A DNA stretch of 13,780 nucleotides, from the NCBI GenBank assembly GCA_937950385.1, contig CALFEA010000037.1, forward strand, positions 1-13,780, read 5' to 3'. Positions within the stretch are counted from its first letter, which is position 1. Each line of letters starts with the position of its first letter. The notes under the pieces are model-generated. The model was not told the origin of the DNA. It saw only the letters and a list, made by a program, of their open reading frames with translations, and made no database searches. A program made the position numbers and the translations under genes. This document shows, one piece after another, positions 1 to 6,999 of the stretch. Source of the stretch: an uncultured Altererythrobacter sp. Lineage in GTDB: Bacteria > Pseudomonadota > Alphaproteobacteria > Sphingomonadales > Sphingomonadaceae.

Positions 1-1046
1 TGGTCGCAGAAGACGCCAATTCCCCAGCCTTTGGCGAGAAGGTCGATCAGATCACGCGCATGGGTCAGGAACAAATCCGTGCCGCCGCCGCCATGTCGAA
101 CCGCTTCCTCGACCGGCCAGTGCGCGCAATGGATGATGACAGCAATGTCGGCGCTGATCTGGCGGAATTGCGCCGCACCGTCGAAGACTTGGATCCGGGC
201 CGCAAGGGCAAGCTGACGGGGCGCAAAATCCTCGGCATTATTCCTTGGGGCAATAAGCTGCAAAATTACTTCGACAGCTACACCTCCGCTCAGTCTCATA
301 TCCAAGCGATCCTAGACCGGCTCGCCTCGGGCAAGCGCGAGCTGCATGCCGATAATGCCGCGATTGACGTTGAACGGCAGAAATTATGGGAAGCCATGGG
401 CGAGCTGGAACAAATGATCCATATCGCTAAGGCGCTGGATACAAAGCTGGAGGAAAAGGCGTTTGAGCTGGATTCCAGCGACCCAGAAAAAGCCAAAGCT
501 TTGCGTGAAAGCGCGCTTTTCTATGTGCGCCAACGCACTCAGGATTTGCTGACCCAAATGGCGGTGAGTGTGCAGGGTTATCTGTCGCTCGATTTGGTCA
601 AGAAGAACAATGTTGAGCTTGTCAAAGGCGTCGACCGCGCCAGCACCACCACCGTTGGCGCATTGCGCACAGCGGTGACCGTGGCGCAGGCGATGACCAA
701 TCAGAAATTGGTACTTCAGCAGATCACTTCGCTGAATGAAACAACTGCTGGCATCATCGACAGCACCAGCACTTTGCTGCGCGAGCAGACCGGCAAGATT
801 CACGAGCAGGCCGCTTCCTCCACCATCCCGATGGAGACGCTGCAACGCGCCTTCCAGAACATTTATGACACGATGGATGAGGTGGATGAGTTCAAGGTCA
901 AGGCGCTGGAAAATATGAAGCTGACAGTCGACACTTTGTCGGGCGAAGTGGAAAAATCCAAGGGCTATATCGCGCGCGCAGAAGGCCAGGCACAGGCTCA
1001 GGCGAAAGTATCCGCCGATACCTCTTTGCTCGCGCTGGAAGGCTAA
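1..1046 (+). CDS. telA: Toxic anion resistance (TelA/KlaA family) protein, 5'-truncated by window edge
   Basis: The reading frame is open from base 3 with no start codon before the left edge, so the N-terminus lies outside the window; 347 residues are visible. It resembles the TelA family (PF05816), whose members are usually about 350-400 residues, so probably only a few tens of residues are missing. Visible family traits are the early GRKILGIIPWGNKL segment, followed by a long, highly charged, mostly helical region with no membrane segment, including the LVKKNNVELVKGVDRA stretch and a C-terminal Ala/Gln-rich tail. It is predicted to be a soluble cytoplasmic helical protein. TelA homologues were named for tellurite resistance, but their biochemical role is unknown and many are chromosomal genes without a proven resistance role. 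The next gene starts 6 bp downstream, so they are probably co-transcribed. An internal ATG at 60 could be taken for a start, but conserved-looking sequence continues upstream of it. Confidence 0.9.
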   Translation, partial: VAEDANSPAFGEKVDQITRMGQEQIRAAAAMSNRFLDRPVRAMDDDSNVGADLAELRRTVEDLDPGRKGKLTGRKILGIIPWGNKLQNYFDSYTSAQSHIQAILDRLASGKRELHADNAAIDVERQKLWEAMGELEQMIHIAKALDTKLEEKAFELDSSDPEKAKALRESALFYVRQRTQDLLTQMAVSVQGYLSLDLVKKNNVELVKGVDRASTTTVGALRTAVTVAQAMTNQKLVLQQITSLNETTAGIIDSTSTLLREQTGKIHEQAASSTIPMETLQRAFQNIYDTMDEVDEFKVKALENMKLTVDTLSGEVEKSKGYIARAEGQAQAQAKVSADTSLLALEG

Positions 1047-1052
1047 GCCTCA

Positions 1053-1820
1053 ATGCCGGACACAACGCCGCAATCTGACCAAATACTCGCTGCTGCGGGC
1101 AACAGCCTTCGCGTAAACCGCGATGAAGGCGGCACGCATCGCCGGCCCATGGCAACCTCGATTGGCAAGGGCTCTGCCTCGCTCAAATGGCAGAACCGCC
1201 TAAAGAAATTGCGCAATGTGGCGATTGGTGTGGGCGCGGTTTGGCTGGGCGCATCGATTATTGGAGTGGTGATTGGCGGCCTTGGTTTCACCGGCATAAT
1301 GGCAGCTGGCGTCGCAACGCTGGCGGCGCTCTATGTGTTCGGCAAATACCCGAAGATGAAAGTGCCGCAGCGCGCCGATTTGACCAAAGGCGATACTAAG
1401 CAATTGGTCGGGCAGACCGAACTTTGGCTAGAAGCTCAGCGCCCTGCTCTGCCTGCGCCCGCCGTGACCTTGGTCGATCAACTCGGCGTGCAATTGGACG
1501 CATTGGGCGCGCAATTGGAAACGGTCGATCAATCCCACCCAAGCGTTGCCGAAGTGCGCGAACTTGTGGGCGAATATATCCCTGAGACAATCGACAATTA
1601 CCGCAAAATTCCGACACATTTGCGCGGCGAAAAGCATGTCGGCAAATCGGCCGATGAACGTCTGACCACCAGTCTTGGCAAAATCAGCGGCGAGATGGAC
1701 CGCGTCACCCGCGCCTTGGCGGAAGGGGCATTGGATGATCTGGCGATCAAGGACCGCTATCTTGAATATCGCTATGGCGGCGATGAAGCCTTGGCCGATA
1801 TGAAGGACACAACCCCTTGA
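1053..1820 (+). CDS. XpaC-like membrane protein (5-bromo-4-chloroindolyl phosphate hydrolysis family)
   Basis: A 255-residue protein. A basic N-terminal stretch of about 50 residues precedes two closely spaced hydrophobic segments (about residues 52-95, Gly/Ala/Val-rich), likely a membrane hairpin. A soluble, helical C-terminal domain of about 150 residues follows. Its C-terminal pattern (VRELVGEYIPETIDNYRKIP, then a helix rich in charged residues ending LEYRY) fits the XpaC family (PF10112), which often lies beside telA homologues. The family name comes from a phenotype in Bacillus; no catalytic residues are known, so phosphatase activity should not be assumed. The start at 1053 lies 6 bp after the telA stop, with GGAAGG at 1037-1042, 10 bases upstream. 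A later ATG (1149) would still leave the hydrophobic segments intact. Membrane topology and family are inferred by eye. Confidence 0.72.
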   Translation: MPDTTPQSDQILAAAGNSLRVNRDEGGTHRRPMATSIGKGSASLKWQNRLKKLRNVAIGVGAVWLGASIIGVVIGGLGFTGIMAAGVATLAALYVFGKYPKMKVPQRADLTKGDTKQLVGQTELWLEAQRPALPAPAVTLVDQLGVQLDALGAQLETVDQSHPSVAEVRELVGEYIPETIDNYRKIPTHLRGEKHVGKSADERLTTSLGKISGEMDRVTRALAEGALDDLAIKDRYLEYRYGGDEALADMKDTTP

Positions 1821-2125
1821 GGATGACCCTTCCCCACGAGCTTGGCCGCGAAGAAGTGCGCCGCCGCCTGCGCGAGCGCAGCCATGAGATTGCCGATCAC
1901 TTGCCGGGCGGAATGGCCAGCGTCGACACCAATTGGCCCAGCGATGATGTCATGAATATCAGCGTCGACGCCATGGGCCAGCAAGTCACCGGCAGCGTCG
2001 CGATTGCCGATAAAGAGGTCGTGGTCGACTTTACCCTGCCCCTATCGCTCAGCTTCTTTAAACCGCTGATCGAAAAGGCCGTGCAGGCCAATAGCACAAA
2101 ATTGCTTGAGAAGCCAAGCGACTAG
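1817..2125 (+). CDS. Polyhydroxyalkanoic acid system (PHA_gran_rgn) family protein
   Basis: A small 102-residue protein with no signal peptide or membrane segment. An N-terminal helix rich in Arg and Glu (HELGREEVRRRLRERSHEIA) precedes alternating strands and a hydrophobic FTLPLSLSFFKPLIEKAV segment. This layout matches the PHA_gran_rgn family (PF09650), small proteins named from association with polyhydroxyalkanoate genes but without a known mechanism. No PHA synthase or phasin is in the window. The start is a choice between TTG at 1817, which overlaps the preceding TGA by 3 bases and has AAGGA at 1803-1807 nine bases upstream, and ATG at 1823, which has the same motif 15 bases upstream. I prefer TTG because of spacing and likely translational coupling; the difference is two residues. 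It is the last gene of the telA operon. Confidence 0.75.
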   Translation: MRMTLPHELGREEVRRRLRERSHEIADHLPGGMASVDTNWPSDDVMNISVDAMGQQVTGSVAIADKEVVVDFTLPLSLSFFKPLIEKAVQANSTKLLEKPSD

Positions 2126-2198
2126 GTAACGACCCTAGGTTGCGCGGCGCACCGACCAACATGTAGACCACAGGTGATATTGAGGCTTTTTTACTTTT

Positions 2199-2210
2199 CA
2201 ATAAATATTG
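2199..2210. repeat. Small inverted repeat CAATA-AA-TATTG
   Basis: A perfect dyad of 5 bp arms around a 2-base centre in the AT-rich region upstream of the phytochrome gene. Its centre is about 19.5 bp from that of the next dyad (2219-2229), close to two helical turns. It could be a protein-binding site. In AT-rich DNA a short dyad can also arise by chance. Confidence 0.35.
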
Positions 2211-2218
2211 CTTGCATG

Positions 2219-2229
2219 GTTACTGTAAC
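2219..2229. repeat. Small inverted repeat GTTAC-T-GTAAC
   Basis: A perfect dyad of 5 bp arms around a single central T, upstream of the phytochrome gene. The arms are not low-complexity AT, which makes it the better operator candidate of the two dyads. No regulator is identified. Confidence 0.4.
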
Positions 2230-2352
2230 AATGATGTGTTTACTCTGCGTGTTCTGATTTCAATTCGATAATTATAAGGATTGGTTCCGCTCTATTATAT
2301 AAATGGAGTCATTCTAGTCAGACGGATCCTCAATCTTTCCAGCATTATACGT

Positions 2353-2378
2353 CATTTGCGTGATTATGGCGCATTTGC
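2353..2378 (+). repeat. Direct repeat of CATTTGC, 19 bp apart, just before the phytochrome start
   Basis: CATTTGC occurs at 2353-2359 and again at 2372-2378, the second copy ending 3 bases before the ATG. TGCG (2357-2360) and CGCA (2370-2373) between and overlapping the copies could also pair as a weak hairpin around 9 bases. It may be an operator or leader element; chance is not excluded. Confidence 0.3.
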
Positions 2379-2381
2379 ACA

Positions 2382-5027
2382 ATGAGTGGTTTCTCAACAA
2401 TATCAGCCCGCAATGATTGCGCGCGCGAGCCAATTCATGAATTGGGCTGCATCCAATCTTTTGGCGCGCTTTTGGCTGTAACAGCCGATTGGAAAGCCAA
2501 ATATTGCTCAGCCAATTCAGAGGCTGCTTTGGGCATTGCGCCTCACAGGCTTCTCGCTTCAGACTTGCGTGAGTTGATCACGCCCTCAGGCTTTGATGCG
2601 CTGGAGCAGGCCAGCCAAAGGCTAGAGCAACCCGATGCGGTGGAAAGACTCTTCGGCATAAGGCTGATTGAAGGCATGCCGCATTTCGACATCGCATTGC
2701 ACAGCACGGGCGGTTTCATCATGATCGAGGCTGAGCCCCATGCCCAAGACGCCTTTCGCTCCCACGCAGAACAATTGCGCCCAATGGTTGAGCGTTTGGA
2801 ATCCATAAAGAGCAGCGACGAACTTTTCCGCCAATCCGTAATCATGCTTCAGGGCTTGATAGGGTTCGACCGTGTGATGGCTTACCGTTTTCGAGACGAT
2901 GGGACTGGCGAGGTTGTGGCAGAGGCGCACCCTCCCGAAATGCCACCGTTTAAAGGCTTACGCTTCCCAAAAGGCGACATCCCCAGCCAAGCGCGCTCAC
3001 TCTATTTGCGCAATCACCTTCGTATTATTGCCGATGTAAGCGCGGAACCAATTGCGTTGATTTCAGCCAGGCCAGAGAAAAGCCATCCGCTTGACCTCTC
3101 CATGAGCGTGCTTCGCGCGGTGTCCCCTACCCATATTCAATACCTCAAGAATATGGGCGTTGAAGCATCGCTTTCTATATCGATCATCCATCGCGGCAAG
3201 CTGATCGGCCTGTTCGCATGCCATCATTCAGAGCCGAGGGAATTGCCCTTTTCTGTGCGCACCATGGCCGAATTATACACGCAGCTGTTTTCCTTGAACC
3301 TTGATCGCACACTAGTCGATGCCGCAGAGGCGCAGCGCATCACGGCCCAAAAATTGCAAGACAATTTGCACGCCGCATTGATGCAGGGCGGCGCCTTGGC
3401 GAGCAATTTGGAATTGCTTGATGATGCATTATCCGCGGTCATGCCATATGATGGGATCTCAATATACGCGGGCGGAACTTACAGCGCTCTGGGACGCGCG
3501 CCTGCTCATGATGAATTCGCCGCCCTTTTGCCGCATATCCAGACGGCCACACATTCAGGCTCAGCAGCCGAAGGGCAAATCCTCGCCATTTCTTCATTAG
3601 CAAAATGGTGCGCAAACAAGCCGGCGCTCACCGCGGACTTTGCAAGCCGCTTAGCTGGAGCGCTTATCATTCCAATCGCGCTCAAGCCTGGCGAATATCT
3701 GCTTCTTTGGCGCAAGGAAGTCACAAAGGTGATCACTTGGGCTGGTAATCCAGCAAAAAACACTGCGAATATCCACGCGCAAATGCCCCGAAAAAGCTTT
3801 GAAGCTTGGCGCGAAACTTTGAGCGAGCATTGTGAGGCATGGAGCGCGAATGACATCGCTTTTGCAGAAGAAACGCGGCGCGCTCTGCTCGAAGTTGACC
3901 AATGCTCAAACGAGGAAACTCAGGATCCGATTGAAGGTTTCACTCAGCAGAAAATGCTCATTTCTGAGCTGAACCACCGGGTTCGCAATATCCTCAATTT
4001 GCTCCGAAGTCTGCTTGAGCCATCACGCAATAATGCGATCGACAGTGCCAGCTTTTCCGAATTGATTGGCGGCAGAATTGGCGCGCTTGCCAGTGCCCAT
4101 GACAATATCACGCAGAAGAACTGGGCCCCTGCCCCGATCATGCCAATGATCGATAGCGAGGTGCAGCCTTTTCTGAATGGAAACAGTGAACGCTTTTGCC
4201 TGTCTGGGTTTGAGGCTTTGCTGGCTCCCACAGCCTATACCGTATTGGCTTTAGTGATGCATGAGATGATATCCAATTCGGCCAAATATGGCAGCCTGTC
4301 TGTGCCTGGCGGCTTCCTCGATATAGCGCTGACCCATTTGGATTGCGGTGATCTGCAGATCGCTTGGCGAGAATGCGGCGGCCCTGAAATACAAAAACCT
4401 TCGCGGTGCGGATTTGGGCTCACAATTATCGAGCATTCGATCCCGCTTGAACTCAAAGGCAAAACGGAAATGCGCTTTGGGCCCGGGGGATTGGAGGCGG
4501 ATTTCACCATCCCTTCACGCTTTGTCACTCGCGCGAACCAGAATACCGCATCACAGGTTTCGCCTCTAGCACAGGTAAATCCTGCGGCAATTCCTGAAAC
4601 ACAAACCAATGAAAATACCAGCATGCCTCGTCATGCGCTTGTTGTTGAAGACTCAATCATCATTGCCTTGGATGTCAGCCAAACATTGCAGGCTTTGGGC
4701 ATCGAAACAGTCGATACACATGGCGATGTTGAAGGCGCGCTCGGTGCAATCAAAGCACGCAGGCCTGACTTTGCGATCATCGATATCAATTTGGGTTCAG
4801 AAACCAGTGCGCGGGTCACTGCTGAATTGGAGCGTCTGAAAATACCTTTTGTACTGGCGACCGGCTATGGCGAGAGCAGCGTCCAATCGGCAGGAACAGG
4901 CGCCTTTTCAGTTTTGCGCAAACCTTATGGCAGGGCAGAAATCGCGCGGGTTTTGAATGTCTTGCACGGCCCAGCTCACACAACACCAACGCCATATGAT
5001 CCAGCAGCTTCGCGCTTAATTCTCTAA
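2382..5027 (+). CDS. bphP: Bacteriophytochrome, HWE-family hybrid histidine kinase with C-terminal receiver
   Basis: An 881-residue cytoplasmic red/far-red photoreceptor. Domains in order: PAS (about 10-125), GAF (about 140-305), PHY (about 320-505), HWE kinase (about 520-712) and receiver (about 748-865). Cys13, in the NDCAREPIH context, is the expected biliverdin attachment site. The GAF pocket keeps Tyr168, Asp199-Ile-Pro, His251, Tyr254 and His281. The PHY tongue has WAGNP (453-457) and the PRxSF motif (469-473). The kinase has the phosphoacceptor His532 (ELNHRVRN), N-box Asn632 and the family-defining W662-x-E664. The receiver has Glu756/Asp757, Asp801 and Lys847. Light should switch autophosphorylation, with phosphate passing to the attached receiver or to another regulator. 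An in-frame TGA at 2361 and the need to keep Cys13 fix the ATG at 2382, although no Shine-Dalgarno precedes it. No heme oxygenase gene lies nearby, so biliverdin must come from elsewhere. Confidence 0.96.
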   Translation: MSGFSTISARNDCAREPIHELGCIQSFGALLAVTADWKAKYCSANSEAALGIAPHRLLASDLRELITPSGFDALEQASQRLEQPDAVERLFGIRLIEGMPHFDIALHSTGGFIMIEAEPHAQDAFRSHAEQLRPMVERLESIKSSDELFRQSVIMLQGLIGFDRVMAYRFRDDGTGEVVAEAHPPEMPPFKGLRFPKGDIPSQARSLYLRNHLRIIADVSAEPIALISARPEKSHPLDLSMSVLRAVSPTHIQYLKNMGVEASLSISIIHRGKLIGLFACHHSEPRELPFSVRTMAELYTQLFSLNLDRTLVDAAEAQRITAQKLQDNLHAALMQGGALASNLELLDDALSAVMPYDGISIYAGGTYSALGRAPAHDEFAALLPHIQTATHSGSAAEGQILAISSLAKWCANKPALTADFASRLAGALIIPIALKPGEYLLLWRKEVTKVITWAGNPAKNTANIHAQMPRKSFEAWRETLSEHCEAWSANDIAFAEETRRALLEVDQCSNEETQDPIEGFTQQKMLISELNHRVRNILNLLRSLLEPSRNNAIDSASFSELIGGRIGALASAHDNITQKNWAPAPIMPMIDSEVQPFLNGNSERFCLSGFEALLAPTAYTVLALVMHEMISNSAKYGSLSVPGGFLDIALTHLDCGDLQIAWRECGGPEIQKPSRCGFGLTIIEHSIPLELKGKTEMRFGPGGLEADFTIPSRFVTRANQNTASQVSPLAQVNPAAIPETQTNENTSMPRHALVVEDSIIIALDVSQTLQALGIETVDTHGDVEGALGAIKARRPDFAIIDINLGSETSARVTAELERLKIPFVLATGYGESSVQSAGTGAFSVLRKPYGRAEIARVLNVLHGPAHTTPTPYDPAASRLIL

Positions 5028-5047
5028 AATAGCCGCGTACCTAGGGC

Positions 5048-5878
5048 CTAATTCGGCCGGATCAGCAACGTGACCTGAGACTGTGCAAAATCCAGTGCAT
5101 TGATCGATGGCGCATAGGCACAATCCCCCGCCTCAACCATAGAATCATCAAGTTTGATCGAACCATCCAGCGGCATAACAAGCAGCGGCCCATCAAAAGC
5201 TGCATATTCTGCAGCGGTCGGGCTGCCAACAATCCGATCAAGCCGGAAGTGTTCACCATCCAGCAAACAAGACGACCCAGTCGCAATGTGCCCTTTGCTT
5301 GCATCGGGGTAGATCGTCCCTTGTGCGACTTCAATCGCACGGTCCAAATGCAGCTCGCGCGGACGGCCATAGTCAAACAGGCGGAACGTTGTGTCCGAAT
5401 TTTGCTGAATTTCCACCAGCGACAACCCCGGCCCAATTGCATGGACAGTGCCCGGCGTCAGGTGAAAGAAATCGCCAGCCTTTACCGGATGCCATTTGAG
5501 CAATTGCTCAATCGATCCATCCAGAGCCGCACTGCGCATTTCGTCGCCGCTAATCGGTTCCTTAAAGCCAATCGCCAAGCGCGCATCGGGCTCAGCATCA
5601 AGCACGAGCCAGCATTCTTCTTTACCCTCTTCACCCGCTAATGCTTGGGCAGCAGAAGGATGAACTTGAACCGATAGCTTTTCGCTAGTGAAAAGATATT
5701 TGGCCAAGAGACTGGGCAGTTGCGGCGGCGGCTCAAACCAAATTTCGCCGATTTTCTGCCCGTCTGGAGCTGCAAAAGGTGCAGGCAGATTTGCACGTCC
5801 CCACACTTTTTCAACCATGCGGGTGCGCAAGATTTGCGCCTTTGGGGTCAGGCTAGAATTGGGAGAAAGGGCGTTCAT
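5048..5878 (-). CDS. manA: Mannose-6-phosphate isomerase, class I (short form)
   Basis: A 276-residue cytoplasmic cupin enzyme that interconverts fructose-6-phosphate and mannose-6-phosphate. The metal ligands of class I phosphomannose isomerases can be placed: Gln71 and His73 in SVQVHPSA, Glu88 in GKEECW and His146 in PGTVHAIG. The segment TTFRLFDYGRPRELH (164-177) carries the Arg-containing active-site motif. It is shorter than the approximately 390-residue enterobacterial enzyme and near the small end of the short forms, but all the core motifs are present. Its ATG overlaps the manC stop in a 4-base ATGA (5875-5878), so translation is probably coupled. A GGGGCGAG stretch just upstream, inside manC, may serve as a ribosome-binding site. 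It ends 20 bp from the convergent phytochrome gene, and I see no clear terminator in that gap. Confidence 0.92.
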   Translation of the reverse strand: MNALSPNSSLTPKAQILRTRMVEKVWGRANLPAPFAAPDGQKIGEIWFEPPPQLPSLLAKYLFTSEKLSVQVHPSAAQALAGEEGKEECWLVLDAEPDARLAIGFKEPISGDEMRSAALDGSIEQLLKWHPVKAGDFFHLTPGTVHAIGPGLSLVEIQQNSDTTFRLFDYGRPRELHLDRAIEVAQGTIYPDASKGHIATGSSCLLDGEHFRLDRIVGSPTAAEYAAFDGPLLVMPLDGSIKLDDSMVEAGDCAYAPSINALDFAQSQVTLLIRPN

Positions 5879-6915
5879 TGATTGCTCGCCCCGTCCAATT
5901 TGCCAACCTTTTGAGCGCCGCTGCGATGGGTGACCAGAACCTCATCACCATGGACCACGATGATAATATCTTCCAGCCCAATGGCCGAGACGCGCGGGCC
6001 ATCGCTGACGATCATCACCTTCCTGCAATCAACCAGTTCGGTATTTTCCGGTGCGTGATTATTGCCATCAGTTTCAGCGTTCACGGCATCCTGAAGCGCG
6101 GCCCAATCGCCAATATCAGACCACCCCATAGATGCCGGAACCATGGCGGCATTTTGGGTGTTCTCCATCACTGCATAATCGATGGAATCGCCTTCAATCG
6201 CTGCAAACTCTTCGGCATCGGGGTGGAAGCGCGTGCCTTCTTCACGGCCCTTTGCGACCGAGGCCAAAACCGCTTCAGCCATAGCCGGGCGGTGCTCGGA
6301 TAACTCCTCCAGCAATTGACCGGCGCGAAAAACGAAAATTCCGCCATTCCATGCATAGCCGCCATCGGCAAGAAACGCCTTGGCGCGCGCCAGATCTGGC
6401 TTCTCGACAAAGCGCTCGATTACAAAACCATTTTCAAGAGCCTCGCCCCGCTTAATATAGCCATAGCCGGTTTCAGGGCGGTCTGGCGTGATGCCAAATG
6501 CAACCAAGCGGCCCGCACGCGCTATTGCGGCGGCAGAGGCGGCGGCGGCTGTAAATGCGGCCTCATCCGCGATGTGATGATCGCTAGGGCAAACCAGCAT
6601 GATCGCATCGGGATCAATACGCGCTGCGGCCAGTGCAATCGCTGGCGCAGTGTTGCGCGCGGCAGGCTCAACAATAATCGACAAGCCCGACGCCGGCGCT
6701 TGCGCTTCGATCAAATCGACATGAGCGGGCCCTGCAACGACCATCGGCGCAGCAAATTGCGCAGGATCTGACGCGCGCTCACAAGCGGCACGAAACAACG
6801 TGCGTGTCCCGAGCAAAGGCAAAAACGGCTTCGGCTTGTCCTTGCGGCTCTTGGGCCACAAACGCGTGCCGCTGCCGCCGCACAGGATCACTGGATGGAT
6901 AATATTGGCGCTCAT
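5875..6915 (-). CDS. manC: Mannose-1-phosphate guanylyltransferase
   Basis: A 346-residue nucleotidyltransferase that makes GDP-mannose from mannose-1-phosphate and GTP, for polysaccharide and glycan synthesis. From the ATG at 6915 the protein opens HPVILCGGSGTRLWP, the nucleotide-binding signature (GGSGTRLWP at 13-21), followed by a PKPFLPL motif near residue 28. Also visible are CPSDH (109-113), ETGYGYI (148-154), FVEKP (169-173), WNGGIFVF (189-196) and WSDIGDW (265-271). It lacks the C-terminal isomerase domain of bifunctional ManC/AlgA proteins; that activity is supplied by the next gene, manA. The frame stays open upstream to a TTG at 6948, which would add 11 residues, but family members begin just before the glycine-rich loop, so I chose the ATG, although its Shine-Dalgarno is poor. 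Phosphomannomutase, needed between the two enzymes, is not in this window. Confidence 0.93.
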   Translation of the reverse strand: MSANIIHPVILCGGSGTRLWPKSRKDKPKPFLPLLGTRTLFRAACERASDPAQFAAPMVVAGPAHVDLIEAQAPASGLSIIVEPAARNTAPAIALAAARIDPDAIMLVCPSDHHIADEAAFTAAAASAAAIARAGRLVAFGITPDRPETGYGYIKRGEALENGFVIERFVEKPDLARAKAFLADGGYAWNGGIFVFRAGQLLEELSEHRPAMAEAVLASVAKGREEGTRFHPDAEEFAAIEGDSIDYAVMENTQNAAMVPASMGWSDIGDWAALQDAVNAETDGNNHAPENTELVDCRKVMIVSDGPRVSAIGLEDIIIVVHGDEVLVTHRSGAQKVGKLDGASNQ

Positions 6916-6999
6916 AATATCGCAGCTATAGCGCCATTGGATTGGCAAAGCGTTACAATCCCAGAATATTTATCGCGCGCAATGGGTTTCAATGCCGGG

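Larger units (their letters stand above)
2126..2381 (+). promoter_or_regulatory. AT-rich intergenic region upstream of the phytochrome gene
   Basis: This is the longest non-coding stretch in the window. Bases 2161-2280 have 39 G or C out of 120 by hand count, far below the flanking genes. It must contain the end of the upstream operon transcript and the phytochrome promoter. Candidate -10-like AT-rich hexamers occur (for example TATTAT at 2293-2298), but no convincing -35/-10 pair stands out. Two small dyads and a repeated heptamer are listed separately. A short hairpin is possible around 2149-2164, but without a T-run, so it is not called as a terminator. No Shine-Dalgarno sequence precedes the ATG at 2382. 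Confidence 0.45.

Noticed and set aside
384..845. A 153-codon minus-strand open frame opposite telA
   Set aside because: It is a mirror of conserved telA coding sequence, with no motif or start signal.
2149..2164. Possible terminator hairpin after the PHA-system gene
   Set aside because: Only about five pairs with a bulge can form and no T-run follows directly; the later T-run at 2187-2192 is too far away.
2281..2290. GGAAC on the minus strand, resembling an EcfG-type -35 element
   Set aside because: No matching -10 element at the right spacing was seen, and no minus-strand gene lies downstream.
5045..5058. GGCC-TAATTC-GGCC hairpin between the convergent phytochrome and manA genes
   Set aside because: The stem is only 4 bp, overlaps the manA stop codon and has no T-run, so it is not a convincing terminator.
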